Assembly: GCF_003289625.1 (NCBI RefSeq)
Contig: NZ_QMBN01000001.1
Span: forward strand, 186,001-250,000
Reading direction: 5' to 3'
DNA length: 64,000 bases
DNA from: Microbacterium sp. SMR1
GTDB lineage: Bacteria > Actinomycetota > Actinomycetes > Actinomycetales > Microbacteriaceae
The notes below the pieces were generated by a model. The model was not told the DNA's origin. It saw only the letters and a list, made by a program, of their open reading frames with translations, and did no database searches. The position numbers and the translations under genes were made by a program. Shown piece after piece: positions 55,825-64,000 of the stretch (position 1 is the first letter of the stretch; each line of letters starts with the position of its first letter).

Positions 55825-55912
55825 TGGCGCACACTGTGATCACGGGGTCGAGGTCCCTCCATCCCGGATTCGGACACAGACGCGGCGACCGTCCGCGCCG
55901 GGAAGGCTCACG

Positions 55913-58657
55913 ATGTCCATCGCCGTCGACGCCCTCGTCACCCGGGCACAGCGTGCCCTCGACGAGTACGCGCACTTCACCCAGGAACAGATCGACCACA
56001 TCGTCCGCAAGGCATCGGTCGCGGCGCTGCACCATCACGGCGAGCTGGCCGTCATGGCCGTCGAAGAGACCGGACGCGGCCTGTTCGAAGACAAGGCCGT
56101 GAAGAACATGTTCGCGTGCGAGCACGTGACGCACTCGATCATCGACCAGAAGACCGTCGGCGTCATCGCGCACGACGAGCTGACGGGGATCACCGAGATC
56201 GCAGACCCCGTCGGGGTGATCTGTGCGTTGACCCCGGTCACCAACCCGACCTCGACCGCCATCTTCAAGTCGCTCATCGCGCTCAAGACCCGCAACCCGA
56301 TCATCTTCGGATTCCACCCGTCCGCACAGCGCTGCTCGTCCGAAGCCGCTCGCATCGTGCGCGAGGCCGCGGTGGCGGCCGGCGCGCCCACCGACTGCAT
56401 CCAGTGGATCGAAGAGCCGTCGATGGAGGCATCCGGCGAGCTGATGAACCACCCGGGCGTCGCCCTCATCCTCGCCACCGGCGGCAACGCCATGGTCCGC
56501 GCCGCCTACTCGTGCGGCAAGCCCGCCCTCGGCGTCGGCGCCGGCAACGTGCCCGCTTTCATCGAACGCACCGCCGACGTCGGTCGCGCCGTCAACGACA
56601 TCGTGCTGTCGAAGTCGTTCGACATGGGCATGGTCTGCGCGAGCGAGCAGGCGGTCATCCTCGACGAGCCCGTCGCCGAGGAGGCGCTGGACGAGTTCGC
56701 CCGCCTGCACGCCTACCGGGTGACGGCGGGCGAGAAGGCGATGCTCGAGGCCTTCATCTTCGGAGTGACAGCCGACAGCGTGAACTGCGCCGACGCGAAG
56801 CTCAACGCGCGCGTCGTCGGCCAGTCGCCGGTGTGGATCGCCGAGCAGGCGGGCTTCACCGTGCCCGCCGACACCTCGATCCTCCTCGCCGAGGTCTCGG
56901 GCGTCGGCCCGTACGAGCCGCTCACGCGCGAGAAGCTCGCCCCGGTCCTCGCCGTTCTCCGCGCCTCGACTCCGGATGAGGGCATCGAGCTCTCGCGGCA
57001 GATGGTGGCGTTCGACGGGCTCGGTCACTCCGGCGCCATCCACTCCAACGATGCGGACGTGATCGCCCGCTTCGCGGAGGTCGTCAAGGCGGTCCGCATC
57101 ATCGAGAACTCGCCGTCGGCGCTCGGCGGCATCGGCGACATCTACAACGCCTTCCTGCCCTCGCTGACCCTCGGCTGCGGCTCGTACGGTCACAACTCCG
57201 TCTCCAACAACGTCTCGGCGGTGAACCTCGTGAACGTCAAGCGCGTCGGACGGCGCAACAACAACCTGCAGTGGTTCAAGATCCCGGCGAAGACGTACTT
57301 CGAGCCGCACGCGATCCGCTACCTCGCCGACATGCGGGGCGTCGAACGCGTCAGCATCATCACCGACGAGACCATGACCTCGCTCGGCTACGTCGACCGC
57401 ATCACCGATGTCCTGAACCGTCGCGAGAACCGGGTCCAGGTGCAGCTGCTGAATCAGGTGCGCCCCGAGCCGAAGGTGTCGGAGGTCGTGGCCGGGGCGG
57501 AACAGCTGCGCCAGTTCCAGCCCGACACGATCATCGCGCTCGGCGGCGGATCGCCCATGGACGCCGCGAAGGTCATGTGGCTGCTGTACGAGAACCCCGA
57601 GATCGAGTTCTCCGACATGCGCGAGAAGTTCTTCGATGTCCGCAAGCGTGCGTTCACGTTCCCCGAGATGGGCAAGAAAGCCAAGCTCGTCTGCGTTCCC
57701 ACCACGTCGGGGACGGGCTCGGAGATGACTCCCTTCGCCGTCATCACCGACGACGCCACCGGGATGAAGTACCCGCTGGCCGATTACGCGCTCACGCCGT
57801 CCGTCGCCATCATCGATCCCGAGCTGACGCGGGTGCTCCCGGGGTTCCTCGTGGCGGATGCCGGCTTCGACGCGCTGACGCACGCGACCGAGGCGTACGT
57901 GTCGGTGTACGCCAACGACTACACCGACGGGCTCTGCCTGCACGCGATCAAGCTCATCTTCGAGAACATCGAGCGCAGCACGAAGGCTCAGCCGGGCTCG
58001 ACCGACAGCGCCGACCGCAAGGCTCGCGAGAAGATGCACAACGCGGCATCCATCGCGGGGATGGCTTTCGGCAACGCCTTCCTCGGGATCGTGCACGCGA
58101 TGGCTCACGTCACCGGCGCGACGTACAAGCTCGTGCACGGGCGGACCAACGCGGTCTACCTGCCGCACGTGATCCGGTACAACGGCACGGTGCCGACGAA
58201 GCTCACGAGCTGGCCCAAGTACGAGCGGTACATCGCTCCCGAGCGCTTCCAGCAGATCGCGCAGCACCTCGGGCTTCCGGCCGCGACGCCGGAGGAAGGT
58301 GTCGAGAGCTACGCCCGCGCGGTGGAGGAGCTGCGAGACCGCGTCGGCATCGAGCGCTCGTTCCAGGCGCAGGGCGTCGACGAAGCCCGCTTCCTCGACA
58401 ACCTGCACAGTCTCGCGATGGCTGCGTACGAGGATCAGTGCGCACCGGCGAACCCGCGGATGCCGATGATCGATGACATGAAGACGCTCATGGAGGCCGC
58501 GTACTACGGCACGTCGTTCGGCGCGGTGCGCGCCACTCGCGCCGCGGCCGTCGCGGCTGCGGATGCCGCCCTCCCGGCTGCGCCGGTCGACGCAGAGACC
58601 TCGGACGCCCCGACGAAGAAGAACGGCGGGAAGGCGAAGGCGGCGCACGGCGCCTGA
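55913..58657 (+). CDS. adhE: Bifunctional acetaldehyde-CoA / alcohol dehydrogenase
   Basis: 914 residues, the full two-domain enzyme that reduces acetyl-CoA to acetaldehyde and then ethanol, regenerating NAD+. The CoA-acylating aldehyde dehydrogenase half (to about residue 440) has its catalytic Cys at about residue 241 in GMVCASEQ and a [10 protein letters not shown] nucleotide-binding block. The iron-dependent alcohol dehydrogenase half shows [30 protein letters not shown], and metal-binding HATEAYVS / [18 protein letters not shown]-terminal Lys/Ala tail ([15 protein letters not shown]) is unusual. ATG 55913 has GGAAGG upstream. In an actinobacterium it suggests a capacity for oxygen-limited fermentation. 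Confidence 0.95.
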   Translation: MSIAVDALVTRAQRALDEYAHFTQEQIDHIVRKASVAALHHHGELAVMAVEETGRGLFEDKAVKNMFACEHVTHSIIDQKTVGVIAHDELTGITEIADPVGVICALTPVTNPTSTAIFKSLIALKTRNPIIFGFHPSAQRCSSEAARIVREAAVAAGAPTDCIQWIEEPSMEASGELMNHPGVALILATGGNAMVRAAYSCGKPALGVGAGNVPAFIERTADVGRAVNDIVLSKSFDMGMVCASEQAVILDEPVAEEALDEFARLHAYRVTAGEKAMLEAFIFGVTADSVNCADAKLNARVVGQSPVWIAEQAGFTVPADTSILLAEVSGVGPYEPLTREKLAPVLAVLRASTPDEGIELSRQMVAFDGLGHSGAIHSNDADVIARFAEVVKAVRIIENSPSALGGIGDIYNAFLPSLTLGCGSYGHNSVSNNVSAVNLVNVKRVGRRNNNLQWFKIPAKTYFEPHAIRYLADMRGVERVSIITDETMTSLGYVDRITDVLNRRENRVQVQLLNQVRPEPKVSEVVAGAEQLRQFQPDTIIALGGGSPMDAAKVMWLLYENPEIEFSDMREKFFDVRKRAFTFPEMGKKAKLVCVPTTSGTGSEMTPFAVITDDATGMKYPLADYALTPSVAIIDPELTRVLPGFLVADAGFDALTHATEAYVSVYANDYTDGLCLHAIKLIFENIERSTKAQPGSTDSADRKAREKMHNAASIAGMAFGNAFLGIVHAMAHVTGATYKLVHGRTNAVYLPHVIRYNGTVPTKLTSWPKYERYIAPERFQQIAQHLGLPAATPEEGVESYARAVEELRDRVGIERSFQAQGVDEARFLDNLHSLAMAAYEDQCAPANPRMPMIDDMKTLMEAAYYGTSFGAVRATRAAAVAAADAALPAAPVDAETSDAPTKKNGGKAKAAHGA

Positions 58658-58671
58658 CGACGATCCGCGGA

Positions 58672-58705
58672 GCGCAGGGCCGGACCGAGGTGTCCGGCCC
58701 TGCGC
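58672..58705 (+). terminator. Terminator hairpin after adhE
   Basis: Perfect 14-bp stem (GCGCAGGGCCGGAC and complement) with a 6-base loop, 14 bases after the adhE stop and ending just before the -10 of the next gene. Confidence 0.85.
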
Positions 58706-58706
58706 C

Positions 58707-58712
58707 TACGCT
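58707..58712 (+). promoter_or_regulatory. -10 element of leaderless aldo/keto reductase gene
   Basis: TACGCT, six bases before ATG 58719; it abuts the adhE terminator. Confidence 0.5.
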
Positions 58713-58718
58713 GTAGCC

Positions 58719-59711
58719 ATGCAGCAGCGCAGCCTCGCTTCGACCTCCCGTTCCGTCTCGGCCATCGGCCTCGGCACCTGGCAGCTCGGCGCCGACTGGG
58801 GCGAGGTCGACGACGACCAGGCTCTGGCCGTCCTCGCGGCCTCCGCCGATGCCGGCGTCACGCTCTTCGACACCGCCGACGTCTACGGCGATGGCCGCAG
58901 TGAGACGACCATCGGCCGATTCCTCGCCGGCCGTCCGGGGCACGGCATCACCGTCGCGACCAAGATGGGGCGCCGCGAAGCGCAGGTTCCCGAGAACTAC
59001 ACGCGCGAGAACTTCCGCGCCTGGAGCGACCGATCGCGGCGCAACCTGGGTGTCGACACGCTCGACCTCGTGCAGCTGCATTGCCCGCCGTCCGCGGTCA
59101 TCGAGTCAGACGCGACCTACGACGCCCTCGACGAACTGGTCGCAGACGGGGCGATCGCGGCCTACGGCGTCTCGGTCGAGACCACGGCGCAGGCGCTCGC
59201 GGCGATCGCGCGGCCGAACGTCACGAACATCCAGATCATCCTCAATCCCTTCCGGTTGAAGCCGCTCGACGAGGTGCTTCCCGCGGCCCAGGCCGCCGAC
59301 GTCGCGATCTTCGCGCGCGTCCCCCTGGCGTCGGGTCTGCTGAGCGGTCGCTACACCGAGCAGACCGAGTTCGCGGCCGACGATCACCGTTCGTACAACC
59401 GGCACGGCGAGGCCTTCGACCGCGGCGAGACGTTCTCGGGGGTGGACTTCGAGACCGGCCTGACGGCTGCGCGCCGGCTCGCGGCCGCTCTTCCCGAAGG
59501 CATCACCCTGCCGGCGGCGACGCTGGCGTGGATCGCCTCGCGTCCGGGCGTCACGAGCGTCATTCCGGGAGCCCGGACGACAGAGCAGGCGCGCGCCAAC
59601 GCGGCCGCGGCGGATCTGCTCGACGATGGCACCGATCTGACGGCGTTCGCCGATGCCGTCGTCGACGTCTACGACGAGCTCCTGCGAGCAGACATCCACC
59701 CGCACTGGTGA
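58719..59711 (+). CDS. Aldo/keto reductase
   Basis: 330 residues, NADPH-dependent TIM-barrel oxidoreductase. Active-site blocks are GVTLFDTADVYGDGRSE (Asp and Tyr), ITVATKMGRR (Lys), and LVQLHCPP (His); the cofactor-binding end is ASRPGVTSVIPGARTTEQARANA. This matches the YajO/PdxI-like group of general stress and sugar reductases. ATG 58719 is six bases after a -10 box. Physiological substrate unknown. Confidence 0.92.
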   Translation: MQQRSLASTSRSVSAIGLGTWQLGADWGEVDDDQALAVLAASADAGVTLFDTADVYGDGRSETTIGRFLAGRPGHGITVATKMGRREAQVPENYTRENFRAWSDRSRRNLGVDTLDLVQLHCPPSAVIESDATYDALDELVADGAIAAYGVSVETTAQALAAIARPNVTNIQIILNPFRLKPLDEVLPAAQAADVAIFARVPLASGLLSGRYTEQTEFAADDHRSYNRHGEAFDRGETFSGVDFETGLTAARRLAAALPEGITLPAATLAWIASRPGVTSVIPGARTTEQARANAAAADLLDDGTDLTAFADAVVDVYDELLRADIHPHW

Positions 59712-59760
59712 CCCGCGGCCCGCTCTTGCGTCATCGCCGTGTGCGACCGAGCATGGGCGT

Positions 59761-60669
59761 ATGACTCGGCGACCGCATCCCGCAGCCCTCGTGGCCGTCG
59801 TCGCGGTCGGAGTCCTGGCCGCCTCGGGGTACGGGGCGCTCGCCCCGCTTCGCGACCTCGCGGCCGCCACAGACGAGCCGCCGGCCGCCGCCGCCCTCAG
59901 TGACGCTCCGACATCCACGCCCGTGGCGCAGGCGACGGATGCTGGGCCGGCACCCTACGCCCGCAACGACACCCTCTACGACATCACCGCTCTCCCGTTG
60001 ATCGACGTGCGCTCGGTCAACCCCGCGGTGCCCGTCGACGACGATCCGATGGGACCGGTGACCTCATCGCTCGCGCGGCCGCTGGGTGCGGGCGCGCCCG
60101 TGTTCGCCGACCCCACCGGGCAACCGGTCGGGCACCTTCCTCGCGACCACCACTACGGCGGCACGACCGTGCCCGTCGTCGACGCCCAGGCCGACTGGGT
60201 CAAGGTGCTCCTGCCGGGCCGGCAGGGGGTGCCGCCCGAGGGCAACGGCGGGCAGACCGTCGGGTGGCTGCGCGTCGCCGACGTGGAGCTGACCACGACC
60301 CCGCAGTACGTCGAGGTCCATCTCGCGGCGAACACGATCGACATCGTCAGCGCCGCCGGACGCGAACGCGTGTCGGAGCAGTTCGCGTGGGGAAAGCCCT
60401 CGACACCGACACCGACCGGACGGACCTTCGTCATGTGGACGACGGTCGTGCCGGAGTTCCGGTACACCCAGGGGCATCCCATGGTCTACCTCGGGGTCCA
60501 ATCGCCCGCGATGGCGGGCTTCGACGGGGGAGACGTCGCTGTGACGGCCTTCCACTACTACCGGGCGCGCGAGGGCGATACATCCTTCGGCTGCATCTAC
60601 CTCGACGGGCCCGCGGTCGACCGGCTGGCTCAGCTGCCGGCCGGGACGCCGGTCCTGATTCAGCCCTAG
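59761..60669 (+). CDS. L,D-transpeptidase-fold (YkuD) protein, membrane-anchored
   Basis: 302 residues. One N-terminal helix (about 8-28) anchors it, followed by an Ala/Pro/Thr-rich linker and, from residue ~175, a YkuD-type domain (YVEVHLAANTIDIV, GKPSTPTPTGRTFVMW). The catalytic region has His265 and Cys278 in SFGCIYL. The spacing between His and Ser-x-Gly-Cys is shorter than the usual pattern and the residue after Ser is Phe instead of His/Asn, and no Arg follows, so activity may differ from standard 3-3 cross-linking enzymes. ATG 59761 is chosen to begin at the signal anchor. Confidence 0.82.
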   Translation: MTRRPHPAALVAVVAVGVLAASGYGALAPLRDLAAATDEPPAAAALSDAPTSTPVAQATDAGPAPYARNDTLYDITALPLIDVRSVNPAVPVDDDPMGPVTSSLARPLGAGAPVFADPTGQPVGHLPRDHHYGGTTVPVVDAQADWVKVLLPGRQGVPPEGNGGQTVGWLRVADVELTTTPQYVEVHLAANTIDIVSAAGRERVSEQFAWGKPSTPTPTGRTFVMWTTVVPEFRYTQGHPMVYLGVQSPAMAGFDGGDVAVTAFHYYRAREGDTSFGCIYLDGPAVDRLAQLPAGTPVLIQP

Positions 60670-60714
60670 CCGAGCACCTGTGGAGACCCCCGGCGCTCGG
60701 GTCGAGGTACGGCC

Positions 60715-60720
60715 TACGCT
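60715..60720 (+). promoter_or_regulatory. -10 element of leaderless DUF1905 gene
   Basis: TACGCT, six bases before GTG 60727. Confidence 0.5.
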
Positions 60721-60726
60721 GATCGC

Positions 60727-61023
60727 GTGAGAATGGAGTTCGATGCGGAGGTCTTCCGTTGGGAGGCTCGCACCCAGGATTGGTACTTCGCGGCCGTCCC
60801 GGCAGAGCCCAGTGCCGACATCCGAGAGATCCCGCGGATGCCGCGGGGGTTCGGCGCGGTACGGGTCCGGGCGACGATCGGCGGATCGACGTGGCAGACC
60901 TCGATCTTTCCGGACGCGAGTCGCGGCGGTTACGTCCTGCCGCTGAAGCAGGCCATCCGTCGAGCTGAATCGATCGGATCGGACGGTGTCGTCCGGGTGG
61001 GTCTCGAGGTTCTCGACGCGTGA
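60727..61023 (+). CDS. DUF1905 family protein
   Basis: 98 residues of a small beta-barrel domain: MEFDAEVFRWEARTQDWYFAAVP, GFGAVRVRATIGGSTWQTSIFP and YVLPLKQAIRRAESI with Gly-Val-Glu strand at the end. These are the conserved blocks of DUF1905, which is often fused to a YdeI-like domain but stands alone here. Function unknown. The stop overlaps the start of the next gene by GTGA. Confidence 0.85.
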   Translation: MRMEFDAEVFRWEARTQDWYFAAVPAEPSADIREIPRMPRGFGAVRVRATIGGSTWQTSIFPDASRGGYVLPLKQAIRRAESIGSDGVVRVGLEVLDA

Positions 61024-61499
61024 CGGCGGTCTCGATGGCGATGATCGTGCTCGTCGCGGCCGCCACGGTGCTGAGCTCGGCGCTCGCGGTCATCGACATC
61101 GCGACGCGCCGGCTGCCCAACCGCCTCGTCTTCGGACTCGCCGGGACAGCCGCGGGCCTCGCCGCGCTCACGGCGATCGAGCACGCTTCGATGCGTCCGC
61201 TCGGTGGGGCGGCTGTCGGTGGCGCGGCGTTGTTCGTCCTGTATTACCTCCTGCATCGCGCCGGCGGTGGGATGGGCGGGGGAGACGTGAAGCTCGCGGC
61301 GGCGATCGGGCTTCTCACCGGGGCGCACGGCTGGCAAGCGCCGCTCGTCGCAACGGCGCTCGGATTCGTATCCGGGGGTCTCGTCGCCGTCGTCATGATC
61401 GCCGTGCGCCGCGGAGACCGACGCACGCGGATCCCGTTCGGGCCTTTCATGCTCGCCGGCGCATGGGTCGCCGTCGGAAGTTCCTGGGTCGCGGGCTGA
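61020..61499 (+). CDS. Short A24-family prepilin peptidase
   Basis: 159 residues with about five membrane helices. The two catalytic Asp are in ALAVIDIATRRLPN (about residue 26) and GGGDVKLAAAIG (about residue 89), the defining pattern of A24 aspartic peptidases. The N-terminal methylase domain with its Cys pairs is missing, as in TadV/CpaA-type enzymes. No Flp/Tad or type IV pilus genes are in the window, so its partner pilins must be elsewhere. Coupled to the DUF1905 gene. Confidence 0.85.
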   Translation: MTAVSMAMIVLVAAATVLSSALAVIDIATRRLPNRLVFGLAGTAAGLAALTAIEHASMRPLGGAAVGGAALFVLYYLLHRAGGGMGGGDVKLAAAIGLLTGAHGWQAPLVATALGFVSGGLVAVVMIAVRRGDRRTRIPFGPFMLAGAWVAVGSSWVAG

Positions 61500-61538
61500 T
61501 GCCTGTCAAGTGCGCGAGGGAGGAGGTGGACGTCGCGC

Positions 61539-61544
61539 TATCGT
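61539..61544 (+). promoter_or_regulatory. -10 element of leaderless YihY/BrkB gene
   Basis: TATCGT, six bases before ATG 61551. Confidence 0.5.
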
Positions 61545-61550
61545 GGCCGC

Positions 61551-62564
61551 ATGGCCGAGTCCACGTTCATCTCCCGCTCGATCGCGTGGGCCTTGCAGCG
61601 CAAGCCGGTACGCGCGTTCTTGCTGTACAGCGAGCACCGTGGGCCGGTGCTCGCCGACAGCGTCACCTATCGCACCCTGTTCAGCGTCTTCGCCGGAGTG
61701 CTCTTGGGGTTTTCTGTCGCGGCGCTCTGGCTTGCCGGTGACCCCGTTGCGTGGCAGGCGCTCATCGACGCGGTGAACCGTGTCATCCCGGGGCTCGTCG
61801 GCAGAAACGGCCTCATCAAGCTCGACGACATCACCGCCCCCGCGGGACTCACGATCGCGGGAGTCATCGCCACCGTCGGTCTGCTCGGCGCGGCGATCGG
61901 TGCGATCGGATCGCTCCGTACCGCGATGCGCGCGATCGCAGACCAGCTCACCGACGACGTTCTTTTCGTCTGGGTGCTGCTGCGCAACCTCGCACTCGCG
62001 ATCGGTATCGGCGGGGCACTCGTCGCCGCTGCGGGAGTGACCTTCCTCGGGACGGCCGGGGTGGGACTGCTCGCCGACCTCCTCGGTTTTTCCGACGACA
62101 ACCCGCTCGTGCAGTTCGGCGGCTGGGCCGTGTCGCTGGTGGTGGTGTTCGCCCTCGATGCGGTCGCTGTGGCCGTGCTCTTTCGGGTCCTGTCCGGGGT
62201 GAAGGTGCGAAAGCGCGCGCTCTGGAGCGGCGCACTCCTCGGTGCCGCAGGGCTGACGGTGCTGCAGCAGCTGTCCGGGCTGTTCGTCGGTGGCGCGACC
62301 TCGAACCCGTTGCTGGCGTCATTCGCCTCACTCATCGCGTTGCTGCTGTGGCTCAACCTGTCATCGCAGGTCATCCTCATCGCGACGGCGTACATCATCA
62401 CGGGCGTGCGCGAAGAGGAAGACCGCGTTCGGGCGCGGTTCGGCGCCGCGACATTCCTGCAGCGGCGCGTGCAGCGTGCCGAGGATGCCGTCTCCGCCGC
62501 CGCCCGGGAGCTCGAGAAGGCCCGCGAGCTCGAGGCCGAGGAGCGCGCGAAAGCGAACGTCTGA
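61551..62564 (+). CDS. YihY/virulence factor BrkB family membrane protein
   Basis: 337 residues with six membrane segments. The family blocks are visible: VLADSVTYRTLFSVFAGVLLG near residue 40, the extracytoplasmic loop with VNRVIPGLVGRNGLI, and LLALLLWLNLSSQVILIATAYI-like C-terminal helix (here LIALLLWLNLSSQVIL). It ends in a soluble coiled tail of ~60 residues. Once called RNase BN, the family is now regarded as membrane proteins of unknown transport or envelope role. Confidence 0.9.
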   Translation: MAESTFISRSIAWALQRKPVRAFLLYSEHRGPVLADSVTYRTLFSVFAGVLLGFSVAALWLAGDPVAWQALIDAVNRVIPGLVGRNGLIKLDDITAPAGLTIAGVIATVGLLGAAIGAIGSLRTAMRAIADQLTDDVLFVWVLLRNLALAIGIGGALVAAAGVTFLGTAGVGLLADLLGFSDDNPLVQFGGWAVSLVVVFALDAVAVAVLFRVLSGVKVRKRALWSGALLGAAGLTVLQQLSGLFVGGATSNPLLASFASLIALLLWLNLSSQVILIATAYIITGVREEEDRVRARFGAATFLQRRVQRAEDAVSAAARELEKARELEAEERAKANV

Positions 62565-62565
62565 C

Positions 62566-63297
62566 TCAATGTGCGTAGCGCTCGACGAACGCACGCAGGA
62601 TCGAGCCCGTATGGGTGACCGGGCTGCGACGCACGGCGCTGAGGGTGAGGTCGAGCTCGTCGGGTGCGAAGTAGCCGTAGCCGGCGTAGGCGTGGATACG
62701 GGTGGTGATGCCCTCGAGGTCGAGCTCGGGGTGGAACTGCGTCGCGTAGACGTTCTCGCCGACCCGGAACATCTGTACCGGGCATCCGGCTGATGAAGCC
62801 AGCAGCGCGGCGCGCGGTGGGAGCTCTGAGATCGCTTCCTTGTGCCCGACGAAGGCCGAGAACGTCTGCGGCATCCCGGCCAGGAGCGGGTCGCGCCTGC
62901 CGGCATCCGTCAGCCCGACGTCGACGACGCTGATGGGCTCGCCGAACCGGCGGTCGATCGTGGCGCCGAGGAACGCGCCCACCGTACCGATGCCGTAGCA
63001 GGCCCCGAGGAACGGGGCGTCTTGCGCGACGACTCGTCCGAGGAGCTCCGAGAACTCGGCCTCGACTCGGCGTTGCACGGCAGACTTCTGCTCCCACGGA
63101 TCGGATGCGTTGAACGGGCCGCCGCCCACGAAGATGCCCGACACGTCGTCGAGGTCGATGTCGGGCATCGGCCCGGCCTCGAGCCGCACGCGCCGGAGCG
63201 AAGCAGGCTCGAGGCCCGTATGGCGGAGGAAGAGCTCGTACTCCTCGTCTGCGGGTACGTCCTCAGCGCGGGTGGCGAGCAGCACGAACGGCTTCAC
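62566..63297 (-). CDS. Class I glutamine amidotransferase-like protein
   Basis: 243 residues. The nucleophile elbow is GACYGIGTVG (Cys near residue 95), and the catalytic His-x-Glu is in YATQFHPELDLEG. These are the features of the stand-alone GMP-synthase-like GATase group (GuaA-type domain without synthetase). GTG 63297 gives a natural start (VKPFVLLATRAED). Convergent with the YihY gene, one base apart at the stops. Substrate unknown. Confidence 0.88.
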   Translation of the reverse strand: MKPFVLLATRAEDVPADEEYELFLRHTGLEPASLRRVRLEAGPMPDIDLDDVSGIFVGGGPFNASDPWEQKSAVQRRVEAEFSELLGRVVAQDAPFLGACYGIGTVGAFLGATIDRRFGEPISVVDVGLTDAGRRDPLLAGMPQTFSAFVGHKEAISELPPRAALLASSAGCPVQMFRVGENVYATQFHPELDLEGITTRIHAYAGYGYFAPDELDLTLSAVRRSPVTHTGSILRAFVERYAH

Positions 63298-63393
63298 GGC
63301 GAGGGGAGCTTTCGTAGTCGCCGAGCACGCATGGCGCAAGCGTATCGGCCGGTCCGAGCGGCGCGGGTATCGTCGGACCCAGGAGGTCAGAAC

Positions 63394-63639
63394 ATGGCTA
63401 TTGCACGACTGCACGGTGGTCCCCTCGATGGGCAGACCCTTCCGCTGGACGACGACGCGTCAGACCGGCTCATCCTTCCCTACAGCGAGACCCAGGTGGT
63501 CTACGAGCGCGCCGGCGAGCCGGAGCACACCGGCGAGGGTGACGGGCCGACGTCGTCCGAGTTCCACTTCGTCGAGGCGGAGGGCGACATCGACCCCTCG
63601 ACCGACGAGCGCGACGACCGCGTCACCAGTGACGACTGA
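63394..63639 (+). CDS. Short conserved hypothetical protein
   Basis: 81 residues, acidic. The opening MAIARLHGGPLDGQTLPL contains a GGPLDG motif shared by small proteins of actinobacteria and their phages; the rest is polar with an Asp/Glu-rich tail. A strong AGGAGG lies seven bases before ATG 63394, so expression is well supported. No function known. The stop region overlaps the start of the CYTH gene. Confidence 0.75.
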   Translation: MAIARLHGGPLDGQTLPLDDDASDRLILPYSETQVVYERAGEPEHTGEGDGPTSSEFHFVEAEGDIDPSTDERDDRVTSDD

Positions 63640-64000
63640 GCCGCGCAGCTCGCTCGAGATCGAGCGCAAGTACGACGTCGAGGCCGGCACGGCGGTGCCT
63701 GACTGGTCGACTCTTCCCGGAGTCGCGGCCGTCGGTGAGCCCGAGCCCCGCGAGCTCGACGCGCGCTACCTCGACACCGCCGATGGGCGACTCGCCGAGG
63801 CGTTGACCGCCCTGCGGCGACGTACGGGCGGTCCCGACGCGGGCTGGCACGTCAAGCGTTCGACTCCGGAAGGCAAGCTCGAGACGCACTGGCCCCTCGA
63901 CGACGCCGAAGAGTCGGCCCCGGTCGAGGTGCCCGAGGCGATCATCGCGGAGCTCGCCGAGGTGGCGCAGCCGCCATTCGAGGTCATCGCCCGCATCCGG
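63629..64000 (+). CDS. CYTH domain protein (3' end outside window)
   Basis: First 124 residues of a longer protein, starting at GTG 63629 within the end of the previous gene. The ExExK signature is EIERKY near residue 10, followed by the Arg/Lys strands LDARYLDT, LTALRRRTGG and GWHVKRSTP that line the triphosphate tunnel. In actinobacteria this domain is commonly followed by a CHAD domain; the window ends before that could be seen. Likely role: triphosphate or polyphosphate binding or hydrolysis. Confidence 0.88.
   Translation, partial: MTTEPRSSLEIERKYDVEAGTAVPDWSTLPGVAAVGEPEPRELDARYLDTADGRLAEALTALRRRTGGPDAGWHVKRSTPEGKLETHWPLDDAEESAPVEVPEAIIAELAEVAQPPFEVIARIR

Noticed and set aside
55721-58648. 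Long minus-strand extension upstream of nrdI
   Set aside because: Only the last 149 codons encode NrdI; the rest is antisense to adhE and lacks any domain.

Overview
The window is about 70% GC, densely packed, and reads as chromosomal DNA of a high-GC actinobacterium. Gene content, frequent GTG starts, very common ATGA/GTGA gene overlaps, many leaderless promoters (TANNNT 6-8 bases before the start codon) and the recurring word CGGATGCC all fit Microbacteriaceae, most likely Microbacterium. That assignment is inference from style and content; no rRNA is present.

Layout. 1-1.6 kb: end of a glutamate-type amino-acid ABC importer (two permeases) and a strong terminator. 1.6-5.2 kb: pheS-pheT. 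5.2-11.5 kb: a large inverted repeat, an AAA ATPase, and two convergent ABC-2 transport systems, the second in an operon with a winged-helix regulator and a membrane protein behind a GCAAA/TTTGC operator. 11.5-19.6 kb: arginine biosynthesis argC-J-B-D-F, a membrane acyltransferase, then argH with its own promoter. argR and argG are absent, and an Arg-rich leaderless mini-ORF precedes argC. 19.6-24.3 kb: a SatD-type regulator with a membrane partner behind palindromic operators, tyrS, a DUF4184 protein, an S4 RNA-binding protein and a GNAT acetyltransferase.

24.3-31 kb is accessory: a tRNA-Pro(GGG) with terminator, then visibly less GC-rich DNA with a HEPN-like gene, a tyrosine-recombinase remnant, an orphan LAxTG sorting signal, small proteins, a beta-lactamase-fold hydrolase, a three-gene ABC exporter and an SRPBCC protein. 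It looks like a decayed island at a tRNA gene. 31-39 kb: a UvrA-like protein and an MFS exporter fired from facing leaderless promoters, a second serine hydrolase, and a CPBP protease - histidine kinase - NarL regulator operon.

39-50.6 kb is a plant-polysaccharide region. A five-gene galactan operon (binding lipoprotein, two permeases, a cytoplasmic-looking GH53 and a secreted GH53 with a binding module) is followed by a small membrane protein, a LacI regulator and a large GH9 glucanase with a sorting-type C-terminus. The GH9 promoter carries a perfect 27-bp palindrome built from CebR/CelR-like boxes; the galactan operon carries a different 22-bp palindrome.

50.6-64 kb: barstar, an OmpR two-component system, a second acyltransferase paralogue, a cold-shock protein, an isolated nrdI divergent from adhE, an aldo/keto reductase, an L,D-transpeptidase-fold protein, DUF1905, a short A24 peptidase, a YihY/BrkB protein, a glutamine amidotransferase, a short hypothetical protein and the start of a CYTH protein. 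No CRISPR array, rRNA or intact transposon was seen.
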